From NCBI RefSeq assembly GCF_003347205.1, contig NZ_QQBJ01000007.1, positions 206,846-270,845 of the forward strand: 64,000 nucleotides of DNA, given 5' to 3'. Each line of letters starts with the position of its first letter. Position 1 is the stretch's first letter. A program made the position numbers and the translations under genes. The stretch is from Mycolicibacterium moriokaense (lineage in GTDB: Bacteria > Actinomycetota > Actinomycetes > Mycobacteriales > Mycobacteriaceae). Below are positions 25,497-34,190 of the stretch, in pieces. The notes under the pieces are model-generated. The model was not told the origin of the DNA and did no database searches. It was given only the letters and a program-made list of their open reading frames with translations.

Positions 25497-26642
25497 ATGG
25501 CTGAAGCCGTAATCGTCGAGGCCGTGCGGTCGCCGGTCGGCAAGCGCAATGGCGGTCTGTCGGGCGTGCATCCGGCCGAACTGTCGGCGCAGGTTCTCAA
25601 CGGCCTCGCCGAGCGCACCGGCATCGACCCCGGCATCGTCGACGACGTCATCTGGGGCTGCGTCATGCAGGCCGGCGAGCAGGCGCTCGACATCGGCCGT
25701 ACCGCCCTGCTGACCGCGGGTTGGCCGGAGAGCGTCGCGGGCGTCACCGTCGACCGGCAGTGCGGTTCGAGCCAGCAGTCGATCCACTTCGCCGCTGCCG
25801 GTGTGGTGGCCGGTCACTACGACGCCGTCGTAGCCGGCGGTGTCGAGTCGATGTCGCGCACCCCGATGGGCGCGTCCCTGGCCAACGGCGGCAACCCCTA
25901 CCCGCAGGGCTTCAAGGACCGCTACAAGAGAACGCCGAACCAGGGCATCGGCGCCGAGATGATCGCCGAGCAGTGGGGCTTCGACCGCACGATGGTCGAC
26001 GAGTTCTCGCTGGGATCGCACGAGAAGGCAGCTGCGGCACAGGATTCCGGCGCCTTCGACGATCAGATCGTGGCGATCAAGGACCAGGACGGCAATGCCG
26101 TGCTCAAGGACGAGGGCATCCGCCGCGGCACCACCATCGAGAAGATGGCCACGCTCAAGCCGGCATTCAAGGAAGACGGCGTGATCCACGCCGGGAACTC
26201 GTCGCAGATCTCCGACGGTGCGGCCGCTCTGCTGTTCATGTCCGCCGAGAAGGCGAAGTCGTTGGGGCTCAAGCCCCTTGCCAAGGTGCACACGGCGACG
26301 CTGGCGGGCGCGGATCCGGTGATCATGCTGACCGCGCCGATCCCCGCCACGCAGAAGGCGCTCAAGCGCTCGGGCCTCAAGCTCGACGAGATCGGCGTGT
26401 TCGAGGTCAACGAGGCGTTCGCCCCGGTGCCGATGGCGTGGCTGAAGGACATCGGTGCCGACGAGAAGAAGCTCAACCCGAACGGCGGCGCCATCGCTCT
26501 CGGCCATCCACTCGGCGGATCGGGCGCCCGCATCATGACCACCATGCTGTACCACATGCGGGACAAGGGAATTCAGTTCGGTCTGCAGACGATGTGTGAA
26601 GGCGGCGGCCAGGCCAACGCCACTATCATCGAACTGCTGTGA
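25497..26642 (+). CDS. Acetyl-CoA acetyltransferase / 3-ketoacyl-CoA thiolase
   Basis: This 381-residue thiolase has the full catalytic set: nucleophile Cys89 in DRQCGSS, His337 in GGAIALGHPLG and Cys367 in TMCEGGG, plus the NEAF motif. It cleaves 3-ketoacyl-CoA in beta-oxidation. It resembles FadA3/FadA6-type mycobacterial thiolases more than FadA5, but I cannot assign one. The ATG follows GAAGGAG. Its stop overlaps the enoyl-CoA hydratase by 4 bp, so both enzymes are made together. In M. tuberculosis the corresponding Rv1135A is, as I recall, only a fragment. Confidence 0.9.
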   Translation: MAEAVIVEAVRSPVGKRNGGLSGVHPAELSAQVLNGLAERTGIDPGIVDDVIWGCVMQAGEQALDIGRTALLTAGWPESVAGVTVDRQCGSSQQSIHFAAAGVVAGHYDAVVAGGVESMSRTPMGASLANGGNPYPQGFKDRYKRTPNQGIGAEMIAEQWGFDRTMVDEFSLGSHEKAAAAQDSGAFDDQIVAIKDQDGNAVLKDEGIRRGTTIEKMATLKPAFKEDGVIHAGNSSQISDGAAALLFMSAEKAKSLGLKPLAKVHTATLAGADPVIMLTAPIPATQKALKRSGLKLDEIGVFEVNEAFAPVPMAWLKDIGADEKKLNPNGGAIALGHPLGGSGARIMTTMLYHMRDKGIQFGLQTMCEGGGQANATIIELL

Positions 26643-27436
26643 CCGCAGACGTGACGGCCCCCGCCGCTCTCACCGAGCGGCGGGGCAACGTCTTGGTGAT
26701 CACGATCAACAGGCCCGAGGCGCGCAACGCCGTCAACGGCGCCGTCAGCACGGCGGTCGGCGACGCGCTGCAGGAGGCGCAGGACGACGCCGACGTTCGC
26801 GCGGTCGTGATCACCGGCGCCGGTGAATCATTCTGCGCCGGAGCCGATCTCAAGGCCATCTCGCGCCGCGAGAACCTCTTCCACCCGGACCACGGCGACT
26901 GGGGCTTCGCCGGCTACGTGCACCACTACATCGACAAGCCCACCATCGCCGCCGTCAACGGCACCGCGCTGGGCGGCGGAACCGAACTAGCCTTCGCCAG
27001 CGATCTGGTGGTCGCCGAGGAACGCGCCAAGTTCGGCCTGCCCGAGGTGAAACGGGGGCTGATCGCGGCCGCGGGCGGTGTGTTCCGCATCGTCGACCAT
27101 CTGCCCCGCAAGGTCGCGATGGAGATGCTGTTCACCGGCGAACCGATGACGTCAGCCGACGCGCTCAAGTGGGGCCTGATCAACCAGGTGGTACCCGACG
27201 GCACAGCCGTCGACGCCGCGCTTGCGCTGGCGGAGCGGATCACCGTCAACGCGCCGCTGGCGGTCTGGGCGAGCAAACGGGTGGCCATGGGTGTGGACGA
27301 CGGCGTGATCGTCGGCGACGAAGCGGGCTGGGCCAGGACCATGCGCGAGATCGGGACGCTTATGCGCTCCGAGGACGCCAAAGAAGGCCCCTTGGCGTTC
27401 GCGGAGAAGCGCCCGCCCGTCTGGAAGGCGAAATAG
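26639..27436 (+). CDS. Enoyl-CoA hydratase (crotonase family)
   Basis: This 265-residue crotonase has both catalytic glutamates: GGGTELA (oxyanion/Glu) and FGLPEVKRG (second Glu). The CoA-binding segment AGADLKAIS is also intact, so true enoyl-CoA hydratase activity is likely. The GTG at 26639 overlaps the thiolase stop. The thiolase and hydratase pair would carry out two steps of beta-oxidation; acyl-CoA dehydrogenase and hydroxyacyl-CoA dehydrogenase must come from elsewhere. The gene ends at a nested hairpin shared with the convergent FAS1 gene. Confidence 0.9.
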   Translation: MTADVTAPAALTERRGNVLVITINRPEARNAVNGAVSTAVGDALQEAQDDADVRAVVITGAGESFCAGADLKAISRRENLFHPDHGDWGFAGYVHHYIDKPTIAAVNGTALGGGTELAFASDLVVAEERAKFGLPEVKRGLIAAAGGVFRIVDHLPRKVAMEMLFTGEPMTSADALKWGLINQVVPDGTAVDAALALAERITVNAPLAVWASKRVAMGVDDGVIVGDEAGWARTMREIGTLMRSEDAKEGPLAFAEKRPPVWKAK

Positions 27437-27463
27437 GCCCGTCAGGCAGTTCACCGATGTGGT

Positions 27464-27517
27464 GACTGTGCAACTTTTGACGTTTTCGGCGTCAGAAGTG
27501 ACAAATTCTGCACAGTC
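27464..27517. terminator. Nested hairpin between convergent genes
   Basis: The outer arms GACTGTGCA (27464-27472) and TGCACAGTC (27509-27517) are perfect. The inner arms ACTTTTGACG (27473-27482) and CGTCAGAAGT (27490-27499) pair at nine of ten positions around a 7-base loop. A 9-base bulge sits on the right side. It lies between the crotonase and FAS1 stop codons, so it probably terminates both. Confidence 0.6.
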
Positions 27518-27537
27518 GCCGACAGGCCACCACGCCG

Positions 27538-28257
27538 CTATCCGGCCGGCGCCTCAGCCCCCGGAACCACCTCTTCGTTCGGCGCCTCAGCCGGTTTCGA
27601 GGTCGTCGTGGTGGTGGTCGTGGTGGTCGACGTGCCGCTGACCGTCGGCTCGATGGGCTCGGGCGCAGAAGCGGGATCCAGCACCGAGTCGATGATGTAG
27701 ATTCGCGCGTTCTCGGCCTGGATGCCGCCGCAGATCACCTTGGCGGTGTCGTTGACCTTGATGTCGCCGTTCTTGCCCTCGACCTTGATCTCGGCGCCTT
27801 CCTGCGTCGGGCGCTGGCCGTGCACGTCTTCGGGGCCCAGCAGGCCGAGGAACACGTGGTAGTAGTCCAGCTGCGTCAGGGCGGCCGGATCGGCCTTCAG
27901 CGCATCGAGTTGGCCGGGCTCGAGAGCCTCGAACGCCTCGTTGCTGGGCGCGAACACCACATAGGGGCCGTTGTCGAGGACCGAGGTGATGTTCACCTCG
28001 GGGTTGAGCCCACCCGACACCGCGGCGTTGAAGGTGCTGATGTCCGGGATGCTGGCCAGCGCCTTGCTCACCGGCTCGTTGTTGAGCCCCTTCCAATTGG
28101 GCACCGCGGCCTTGAACGGGTCGCAGTTGCCCTGCGGATCGGGGATCTCCACCGACGGCGCCGGATCTGCGTAGGCGTTGATCGCCAGCGGTATCGATCC
28201 CGCGATCGCGAGAATCGCGGCCGCTGCGCCCGTCGCCTTGCTGGTGCGAGTCTTCAC
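27538..28257 (-). CDS. Fasciclin (FAS1) domain secreted protein
   Basis: This 239-residue exported protein has a signal peptide (about residues 1-31, ending AYA) and one FAS1 domain (about 60-195) with VFAPSNEAFEAL and YHVFLG. The C-terminal tail is rich in Thr, with a run of nine, then Pro/Glu/Ala. Fasciclin proteins such as MPT70/MPT83 are secreted or surface adhesins; this one has no lipobox, so it is probably secreted. The Thr tail is a candidate O-mannosylation region. It is a single-gene unit. Confidence 0.87.
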   Translation of the reverse strand: MKTRTSKATGAAAAILAIAGSIPLAINAYADPAPSVEIPDPQGNCDPFKAAVPNWKGLNNEPVSKALASIPDISTFNAAVSGGLNPEVNITSVLDNGPYVVFAPSNEAFEALEPGQLDALKADPAALTQLDYYHVFLGLLGPEDVHGQRPTQEGAEIKVEGKNGDIKVNDTAKVICGGIQAENARIYIIDSVLDPASAPEPIEPTVSGTSTTTTTTTTTSKPAEAPNEEVVPGAEAPAG

Positions 28258-28337
28258 TTTCGGCTCCTCAGCTCTTCAGTCGCTAGGCATGTTAGGGCCA
28301 GCGATGAGCCATTGCCAAAGTCAAGATCGCCGAAAGC

Positions 28338-29618
28338 TCATCCGACAGGGGTGCTGACCTGCACTTTGCGAACCTTCGCACAGAGTGCTGCAGCAACGAT
28401 ACAAAGGCCGGCCGCGAGGTAGAACGCGAGGTTGTAGTTGCCCTGCAGATCGCGCAGTTTGCCTGCCCCCGCGGCCGCGATCGCGGCACCCAATTGGTGC
28501 GACGCGAACACCCAGCCGAACACCACGGGTGTGTTCGCGCCGAAGAACCGTCGGCACAGCACGATGGTCGGCGGGACGGTGGCCACCCAGTCCAGGCCGT
28601 AGAAGATGACGAACACCCACGTGCTCGGTTCGGCGTGCGGCGACAGCAGCGACGGCAGCAGCAGTAGCGAGACCCCGCGGCCGCTGTAGTAGACGACCAG
28701 CAGCAGCCGCGGATCGACCCGGTCGGTGAGCCAGCCGGAGAACACCGTGCCCGCGACGTCGAGGATGCCGATCGTGGCCAGCAGTCCCGCCGCGACGGTG
28801 GTGGGCATGCCGTGGTCGTTGGCGGCAGGGATGAAGTGCGTCCCGATCAGCCCGTTGGTCGTCATCCCGCAGATCGCGAAGCTGGCGGCCAGCAGCCAGA
28901 AGGCGGGCACGCTCGCGCCCAGCCGCAACCCGTCGAACGCGGCGCGGAAACTGGAGGCCGGCACCGGTTCGGGTGCGGCCGTCTCGGTCGCGCCGTAAGC
29001 GGTCAGGCCCTTGTCCCGCGGGTGGTTTCGCATGAAGACCGCGACCAGTGGCACCACGGCAAGTGCGGCCCCGGCCACGATCAGCGAGGCCCAGCGCCAG
29101 CCGTGGCGTGTGGTGACCTCGGCGACGATCGGCAGGAAGATCAGCTGGCCCGTCGCGCTGGCCGCGGTGAGCACGCCGGTGACCAGGCCGCGTCGCGCCT
29201 CGAACCAGCGGGTCGCCACCGTCGCGACGAAGCCCATCGAGATCGACCCGGTCCCGACGCCGACCAGCACCCCCCACAGCAGCACCAGTTGCCAACTGGT
29301 GGTCATGAAGACGCTCAGCGCCGATCCGGCCGCGATCAGCGTGAGCGCGGCAGTCAGCACCGGGCGCACGCCGAACCGGTCCATCAGCGCGGCGGCGAAC
29401 GGCGCCGTCAGCCCGAACAGCGTCATGTTGACCGACATCGCCAGCCCGACCACACCGTGCGACCAGCCGAACTCGTGGTGCAGCGGCATCATCATCACGC
29501 CGGGCACCGACCGGAACCCCGCGGCGCCGAGGATGGCGACGAAGCTGACGGCGGCCACCACCCAGGCCCAGTGGATTCGGCTGCCGGGGGCGCGTTTGTC
29601 TGCGGCGGTGAGTGTCAC
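28338..29618 (-). CDS. MFS transporter
   Basis: This 426-residue major facilitator has about twelve membrane segments and the monocarboxylate-transporter-like layout: GWSHGVVGLAMSVNMTLFGL in the first half and RWFEARRGLVTG between segments 4 and 5. The substrate is unknown. I chose the GTG at 29618 (an ATG at 29669 would extend into the regulator promoter). It is divergent from a GlxA-type AraC regulator 78 bp away, which probably controls it. Confidence 0.82.
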   Translation of the reverse strand: MTLTAADKRAPGSRIHWAWVVAAVSFVAILGAAGFRSVPGVMMMPLHHEFGWSHGVVGLAMSVNMTLFGLTAPFAAALMDRFGVRPVLTAALTLIAAGSALSVFMTTSWQLVLLWGVLVGVGTGSISMGFVATVATRWFEARRGLVTGVLTAASATGQLIFLPIVAEVTTRHGWRWASLIVAGAALAVVPLVAVFMRNHPRDKGLTAYGATETAAPEPVPASSFRAAFDGLRLGASVPAFWLLAASFAICGMTTNGLIGTHFIPAANDHGMPTTVAAGLLATIGILDVAGTVFSGWLTDRVDPRLLLVVYYSGRGVSLLLLPSLLSPHAEPSTWVFVIFYGLDWVATVPPTIVLCRRFFGANTPVVFGWVFASHQLGAAIAAAGAGKLRDLQGNYNLAFYLAAGLCIVAAALCAKVRKVQVSTPVG

Positions 29619-29696
29619 CAGATCACTGTGTCGGGTCGACCGCGCGTCGAATAGTGGCAAGAATGACAACAGTCGTCAAAAACATGCCAAAATGGT

Positions 29697-30656
29697 GTGG
29701 TGCATCGCGTCGCCGTTCTCCTGCTACCGCCCGTGGTCGGCTTTGACGCCGCCATCGCCCCGACGCTGTTCTCCAGCGCCACCGACGCCGACGGCAACGC
29801 CCTCTACGAGGTGGTGACCTGCGCCGTGACCGACGGGCCGGTCGCGGCGACCTCCGGTTTCGACCTGTTGCCCGGCGCAGGGCCAGAAGCGCTGGCCACC
29901 GCCGACACCGTGGTGATTCCCGGCACCCGGTATCGGCCCGCCCGGGTCGACGGGGTGTTGCCCGCGGCGGTGTCCGACGCCCTGGCGTCGGTGCGGCCGG
30001 GGACACGGATGGTGTCGATCTGCACGGGCGCGTTCATCCTCGCCGCCGCCGGCTTGCTCGACGGGCGTCCGGCGACCACACACTGGAAGTTCGCCGACGC
30101 GATGCGACAGCTTCACCCCGGCGTGCTGGTCGACGAGAACGTGTTGTTCGTCGACGACGGGGACATCCTGACCTCGGCGGGGCTCGCGGCCGGAATCGAC
30201 TTGTGCCTGCACATCATTCGGCGCGACCACGGCGTGCAGGTGGCCAACGCCGTCGCCAGGTACTGCGTGGTGCCGCCGTGGCGGGAGGGCGGTCAGGCGC
30301 AGTTCATCGATCGCCAGGTGCCGACGCCGGACGACTACTCGACTGCGCCGACGCGCGAGTGGGCGCTGGGCCACCTCGACGAGGAGTTGACGGTGCAGCG
30401 GCTGGCCAGGCACGCGAAGATGAGCGCGCGCACCTTCAACCGGCGCTTCCGCGAAGAGACGGGCGAGTCGCCGGGAGCGTGGATCCGTGGCAGGCGAGTG
30501 GACCGCGCCCGTGAACTGCTCGAGTCCCGCGACCTGCCCATCGACGAGGTGGCCCGCCGATCGGGCCTCGGCACCGGCGGCAACCTGCGTCACCACCTCC
30601 GCCGCGGCGTGGGGATGTCCCCGTCGAGCTATCGGAAGGTGTACCAGGGGGCGTGA
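29697..30656 (+). CDS. GlxA family AraC-type regulator with DJ-1/PfpI domain
   Basis: This 319-residue protein has an N-terminal DJ-1/PfpI-like domain (about residues 1-180), with CTGAFILAAAGLLDG around the nucleophile-elbow Cys, and a C-terminal AraC double HTH (about 215-315) with SARTFNRRFREETGESPGAW. Family members are regulators; the DJ-1 domain usually senses a small molecule and has no known catalysis. The GTG start is at 29697. It is divergent from the MFS gene and converges with a TetR 4 bp downstream. Confidence 0.9.
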   Translation: MVHRVAVLLLPPVVGFDAAIAPTLFSSATDADGNALYEVVTCAVTDGPVAATSGFDLLPGAGPEALATADTVVIPGTRYRPARVDGVLPAAVSDALASVRPGTRMVSICTGAFILAAAGLLDGRPATTHWKFADAMRQLHPGVLVDENVLFVDDGDILTSAGLAAGIDLCLHIIRRDHGVQVANAVARYCVVPPWREGGQAQFIDRQVPTPDDYSTAPTREWALGHLDEELTVQRLARHAKMSARTFNRRFREETGESPGAWIRGRRVDRARELLESRDLPIDEVARRSGLGTGGNLRHHLRRGVGMSPSSYRKVYQGA

Positions 30657-30660
30657 CGGG

Positions 30661-31215
30661 TCAGTCGTCGGGGAGCAGCGCCGACACGACGCTGGCCAGG
30701 TGATCCGCCGTCTGGCGGGATGTGACGTCGCCGCAGCTGGCGTGTACGAGCGAACCGATCAGCCCGAACTCGAGCGTCTCGGTGACCTCGGGCCACGCAC
30801 CTGAGCGCATCGCCGACCGCACCCGCCTGCGCAACTCGTCGTGAATCCGCCGCTGCACCGAGCGCACCGACGGCTCGTCGGAGACCAGTGCGCTGGAGCA
30901 GGCCGCGGCCAGGCCGGGCTCACCGGCCAACACCATCATCAGACTCTCGAACTGGGTGCAAACCCGTTCTTGCACAGTGTGTTCGACGTCGATCTCCAAC
31001 GGGATCGCCCGCAACCGCTCCAGATAGATCTCGGCGACGATGGCGTCCTTCGACCGGAAAAGCGCGCGGAGTTCGCCCGACGAGATCCCGGCCCTGCTGC
31101 CGATGGCCCGCATGGTCAGCGTCGTGTAGGGCACCTCGCGCAGCAGTTCGATGGTCGCATCGAGCACCTTGCGCGCGTCGGCGTCGTCGCGACGCAGGTA
31201 TACGACGTCACCCAT
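30661..31215 (-). CDS. TetR family regulator (last gene of the LuxE/LuxC operon)
   Basis: This 184-residue TetR has an HTH MRAIGSRAGISSGELRALFR followed by SKDAIV. It overlaps the preceding TetR by 8 bp and ends the minus-strand operon that starts with the LuxE-type gene at 35620. Two unrelated TetR genes in one operon suggest layered regulation of fatty-aldehyde synthesis, one perhaps acting at the operon promoter near 35640. Neither ligand is known. Confidence 0.82.
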   Translation of the reverse strand: MGDVVYLRRDDADARKVLDATIELLREVPYTTLTMRAIGSRAGISSGELRALFRSKDAIVAEIYLERLRAIPLEIDVEHTVQERVCTQFESLMMVLAGEPGLAAACSSALVSDEPSVRSVQRRIHDELRRRVRSAMRSGAWPEVTETLEFGLIGSLVHASCGDVTSRQTADHLASVVSALLPDD

Positions 31216-31792
31216 TCATCTCACCCGTCAGCAGATCGGACAGTGCGGCGGCCAGATCGTGCAGGCCCGTCTCGAGCGAATACGTGCGGTCCACAGTCCA
31301 ATTGACGATGCCACCGGTCAAGGCGCCGACGATGATGTCGGCCAGCGTCTGCGCGTCGTGCTTGACGCTGACCTCACCGCGGGCGACGCCGTCCTTCACC
31401 AACTCGAGGAACGTGGCGTGCAGAGCGAAGCCGCGCTGGATGCCGTATCCGGAACTGGCCAGCATCTCGGCGATCATCTCGCGATAGGTGGCACTGGACT
31501 TGACCAGTACCCGGGCGATGTCGTCGAACAGCCCGACCAGGCGGGCGGGCACCGGCTCGTTGGACCGGTCGACGACCTCGTCGTGCAGGTTGAGCAGGCG
31601 GCTCTCGGCAAGCGCGCGCATCATGTCCTGGCGGGTGGGGAAGTGGTTGAAGAAGGTGCGATTGGCGACGTCGGCGCGCTCGCAGATCTCTTCGATCGTC
31701 GTCGCTGAGACACCTTGCGCCAGAAACAGATCGAACGCCGCGCCCAGTATCCGGTCGCGCACCTCCATCTTGCGGCGATCCATTCTGTTCAC
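31208..31792 (-). CDS. TetR family regulator in the LuxE/LuxC operon
   Basis: This 194-residue TetR has HTH IEEICERADVANRTFFNHFP followed by TRQDMM. The GTG at 31792 forms a GTGA overlap with the stop of the upstream SDR, and MDRRK (31783) is the in-frame ATG alternative. It is co-translated with the SDR and probably regulates the operon in response to a fatty acyl or aldehyde ligand, by analogy with FasR/FadR-type TetR proteins. That link is inference. Confidence 0.84.
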   Translation of the reverse strand: MNRMDRRKMEVRDRILGAAFDLFLAQGVSATTIEEICERADVANRTFFNHFPTRQDMMRALAESRLLNLHDEVVDRSNEPVPARLVGLFDDIARVLVKSSATYREMIAEMLASSGYGIQRGFALHATFLELVKDGVARGEVSVKHDAQTLADIIVGALTGGIVNWTVDRTYSLETGLHDLAAALSDLLTGEMNG

Positions 31793-32718
31793 GACCGCAC
31801 CCCCGTCGAGCACAGCTTCTCGGACAGCTCCCACAGCGCTCGGGCGTGCTCGGCGTCGACCGCATACGGTGCGACGTCCTCGCGAATCTCGCAGTCCGCC
31901 AGGTAGACCGAGCCGACGTCGGACAACTGCGGGCTGACCGCCGCCCACACCTGGGTCGCGGCTCCCTGCTCGGGCATCGAGAAGTCATGGCGCACATCGA
32001 TCTTCTGCTGCTGGGGGTCCGCGGGCTCCAACCGCATCAGCGCCGCGAAATCGTCGCGGTTCATGTGGCGAGCAAGCGACGTGGCGACGACGCCGGGGTG
32101 CACCGCGTAGGCACGCACGCCGTGATTGCGGAGCCGACGGTCGAGTTCGACCGCATGCAGGATGTTCGCGGTCTTGGACGCGCCGTAGGCGGCGAACTTG
32201 TCGTAGTCGCGTCGCTCCCAGTTCGGGTCGTCGAGGTCGACGTCGCTCATCCGGTGACCGTCCGACGACAGGTTCACGATCCTGGCGCCTTCGGTGACGA
32301 GGAGCGGGGTGAGCAACCTGGTGAGCTCGAAGTGGCCCAGATGGTTTGTGCCGAACTGCATCTCGAAGCCATCGGCGGTCCTGCCGAACGGAGTGAACAT
32401 CACGCCCGCGTTGTTCATCAGCACATGGATGGCCGAGGCGGTGTCGGCAATCGCGTCGGCGGCCGCCCGGACACTCGCCAGCGACGTCAGGTCCAGCGGC
32501 ACGGTCGACGTGCGCGCCTCGGGCACCTCCTCGTGCACCCATGCGTCGGCATCGGCCAGGGCGTCGGCGTTGCGCGCGGCCAGCACGACATGCGCGCCGG
32601 TCGTGGCGAGCGCCTTCGCGGACTCGCGACCCAGGCCGGCCGAGGCACCGGTGATCACGCACGTCTTGCCGGTCAGGTCGACGCCGTCGACCACGCCGAG
32701 TGCGGTGGACGCGCTCAC
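31789..32718 (-). CDS. SDR family oxidoreductase (third gene of LuxE/LuxC operon)
   Basis: This 309-residue short-chain dehydrogenase resembles retinol-dehydrogenase-type enzymes. TGASAGLG is the cofactor site, NNAGVMF and NLSSDGHRM (Ser) follow, and YGASKTAN is the YxxxK site. Substrates of this branch are long-chain or isoprenoid alcohols and aldehydes, which fits a role after aldehyde formation by the LuxC-type enzyme, either reducing it to alcohol or oxidising it back. The GTG at 32718 overlaps the LuxC stop (GTGA). Its product is inferred from context. Confidence 0.8.
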   Translation of the reverse strand: MSASTALGVVDGVDLTGKTCVITGASAGLGRESAKALATTGAHVVLAARNADALADADAWVHEEVPEARTSTVPLDLTSLASVRAAADAIADTASAIHVLMNNAGVMFTPFGRTADGFEMQFGTNHLGHFELTRLLTPLLVTEGARIVNLSSDGHRMSDVDLDDPNWERRDYDKFAAYGASKTANILHAVELDRRLRNHGVRAYAVHPGVVATSLARHMNRDDFAALMRLEPADPQQQKIDVRHDFSMPEQGAATQVWAAVSPQLSDVGSVYLADCEIREDVAPYAVDAEHARALWELSEKLCSTGVRS

Positions 32719-34190
32719 TGTGCGGGCGCTGTCTGCCGACCCAGCCGCCAGAGCGGGGTCACCACGGCGGGGTCGCACGTCTCCTCGACGATCCACTTGC
32801 ACATCCTGCGCATCGGCTCGATCGCGTCCTGCGGCGCCGCGATCGGCACGCTGCACGCGTACCCCAGGGTGGTCAGCCGCTGCGCGCCGAACAGCGGAAG
32901 CGTGTCCCGCAATTGGCGTTTCAACGATTCCGGGTAGATCCCGATCGTCTGGGTGTAGGCGGTCACGGCGTCGGTCACCCTGTCGATGCTATCCACCGGC
33001 ACGATGTTGGCCACCCGCCCGCACAGCAGGGCCGAGTAGTCGACGGCGGAGTCGAACTGCGACACGATGACGGCGCCCTCGCGCCGGTCGCCACCGATCA
33101 CGCGGTAGTAGTCGTCGGTCATGCGTGACCCGTCGATGTGCTCGTAGAGTTCCCGATTCGGGTGCAGCGGAGGGGTGCTGATGAACGACGGCAGCCGGGT
33201 CAACTCCTCGTAGATCATCTCGCCGAGTTTGTTGGCGTTGGCGATACCGGCCTCGTCGGTGCCGCTCAGCACGTAGATGATGCGGGCGTTGGCGCAGCCC
33301 TCCTGGTTGGCCACGCCGATGTCGACGGCCGCGCATCGGGCCACCTCGCGCGTCGTCTCGTCGTCGTCGAAAGCCTCGCGCCCGATGATCGTCGCGCTGC
33401 GTTTCGGGTCGAGTGCGATCATCTCCAGCCCGGGCTGGATGTAGCGGGTGACGTGCTTGACCGACGCCAAACCGCCCCAGGCGACGATCTTTTCGACGTG
33501 TTCGGGGCGGTACAGCCGCTCTTCGACGGCGGTGTCACCGCCCTTCCAGTACCCGACGGCCAGGTGCCTGGTGATCGGGTGCCCGGGTGCGACGTCGGCG
33601 AGCGTGCGCGCGATCGCGACAGCGGTCAACGGGTCGTTCGACGGCGCCTTGATGATCGTGTCGCAGCGGGTGATCACCGAACGCAGGATCGTCACCGCCG
33701 AGACGAGTCCGCCGTTGCCCGCCGGGATGTGCAGCACCCGGGCGCCGAATGCGCGCACCCGCACGTCCCGCCCGTCGGAGAGCCGTCGCGGCACCCAGCC
33801 GTTGAGGTAGTCCAGCCCGACCTGGCTGTCGGCGACCTCGAGCACGTTGGCCCGGGAGAACAGCGGCCGCAGGATCTGGTAGCTGTTCTTCAGCATCTCG
33901 GCGGGAAGAGGGTTCGCCAGCAGCGCGGCCTCGTAGGCTTCCTGCAGATGGGAGTTGGAGTCGAAGTCGAGGGCATCGCCCAAAGCGTGGAGGACATCAA
34001 GTATTTCGTCGAAGGCGAGCTCGTGCAGGTCGGTCATCGCCATCGGGTTGGGCAGCGGCAGCCGGTCGACGTTGCGGGTCATGTCGGGCGCCCGGAAGGT
34101 GACGTCGCCCTCGCGGGTGCCGAACGACACCAGGTCATCGGTGATGAGTTCGCCCCGCAGGAACAGCGGGACGGTGTAGCCGTCGCTCAT
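32715..34190 (-). CDS. Acyl-CoA reductase, LuxC family
   Basis: This 491-residue protein belongs to the LuxC fatty-acyl reductase family within the aldehyde dehydrogenase superfamily. It has IPAGNGG near residues 155-161, KAPSNDPLTA at 181-190 for NADPH binding, and Cys299 in NQEGCAN as the probable acyl-accepting nucleophile. LuxC reduces an activated fatty acyl group to the aldehyde. It starts in the stop of the LuxE-type gene (ATGA), so the two are stoichiometric partners. There is no LuxD thioesterase and no luciferase alongside. Confidence 0.85.
   Translation of the reverse strand: MSDGYTVPLFLRGELITDDLVSFGTREGDVTFRAPDMTRNVDRLPLPNPMAMTDLHELAFDEILDVLHALGDALDFDSNSHLQEAYEAALLANPLPAEMLKNSYQILRPLFSRANVLEVADSQVGLDYLNGWVPRRLSDGRDVRVRAFGARVLHIPAGNGGLVSAVTILRSVITRCDTIIKAPSNDPLTAVAIARTLADVAPGHPITRHLAVGYWKGGDTAVEERLYRPEHVEKIVAWGGLASVKHVTRYIQPGLEMIALDPKRSATIIGREAFDDDETTREVARCAAVDIGVANQEGCANARIIYVLSGTDEAGIANANKLGEMIYEELTRLPSFISTPPLHPNRELYEHIDGSRMTDDYYRVIGGDRREGAVIVSQFDSAVDYSALLCGRVANIVPVDSIDRVTDAVTAYTQTIGIYPESLKRQLRDTLPLFGAQRLTTLGYACSVPIAAPQDAIEPMRRMCKWIVEETCDPAVVTPLWRLGRQTAPAQ

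Noticed and set aside
27538-28257. FAS1 protein as a lipoprotein like MPT83
   Set aside because: There is no Cys after the signal peptide; the AYADP sequence suggests ordinary signal peptidase cleavage.
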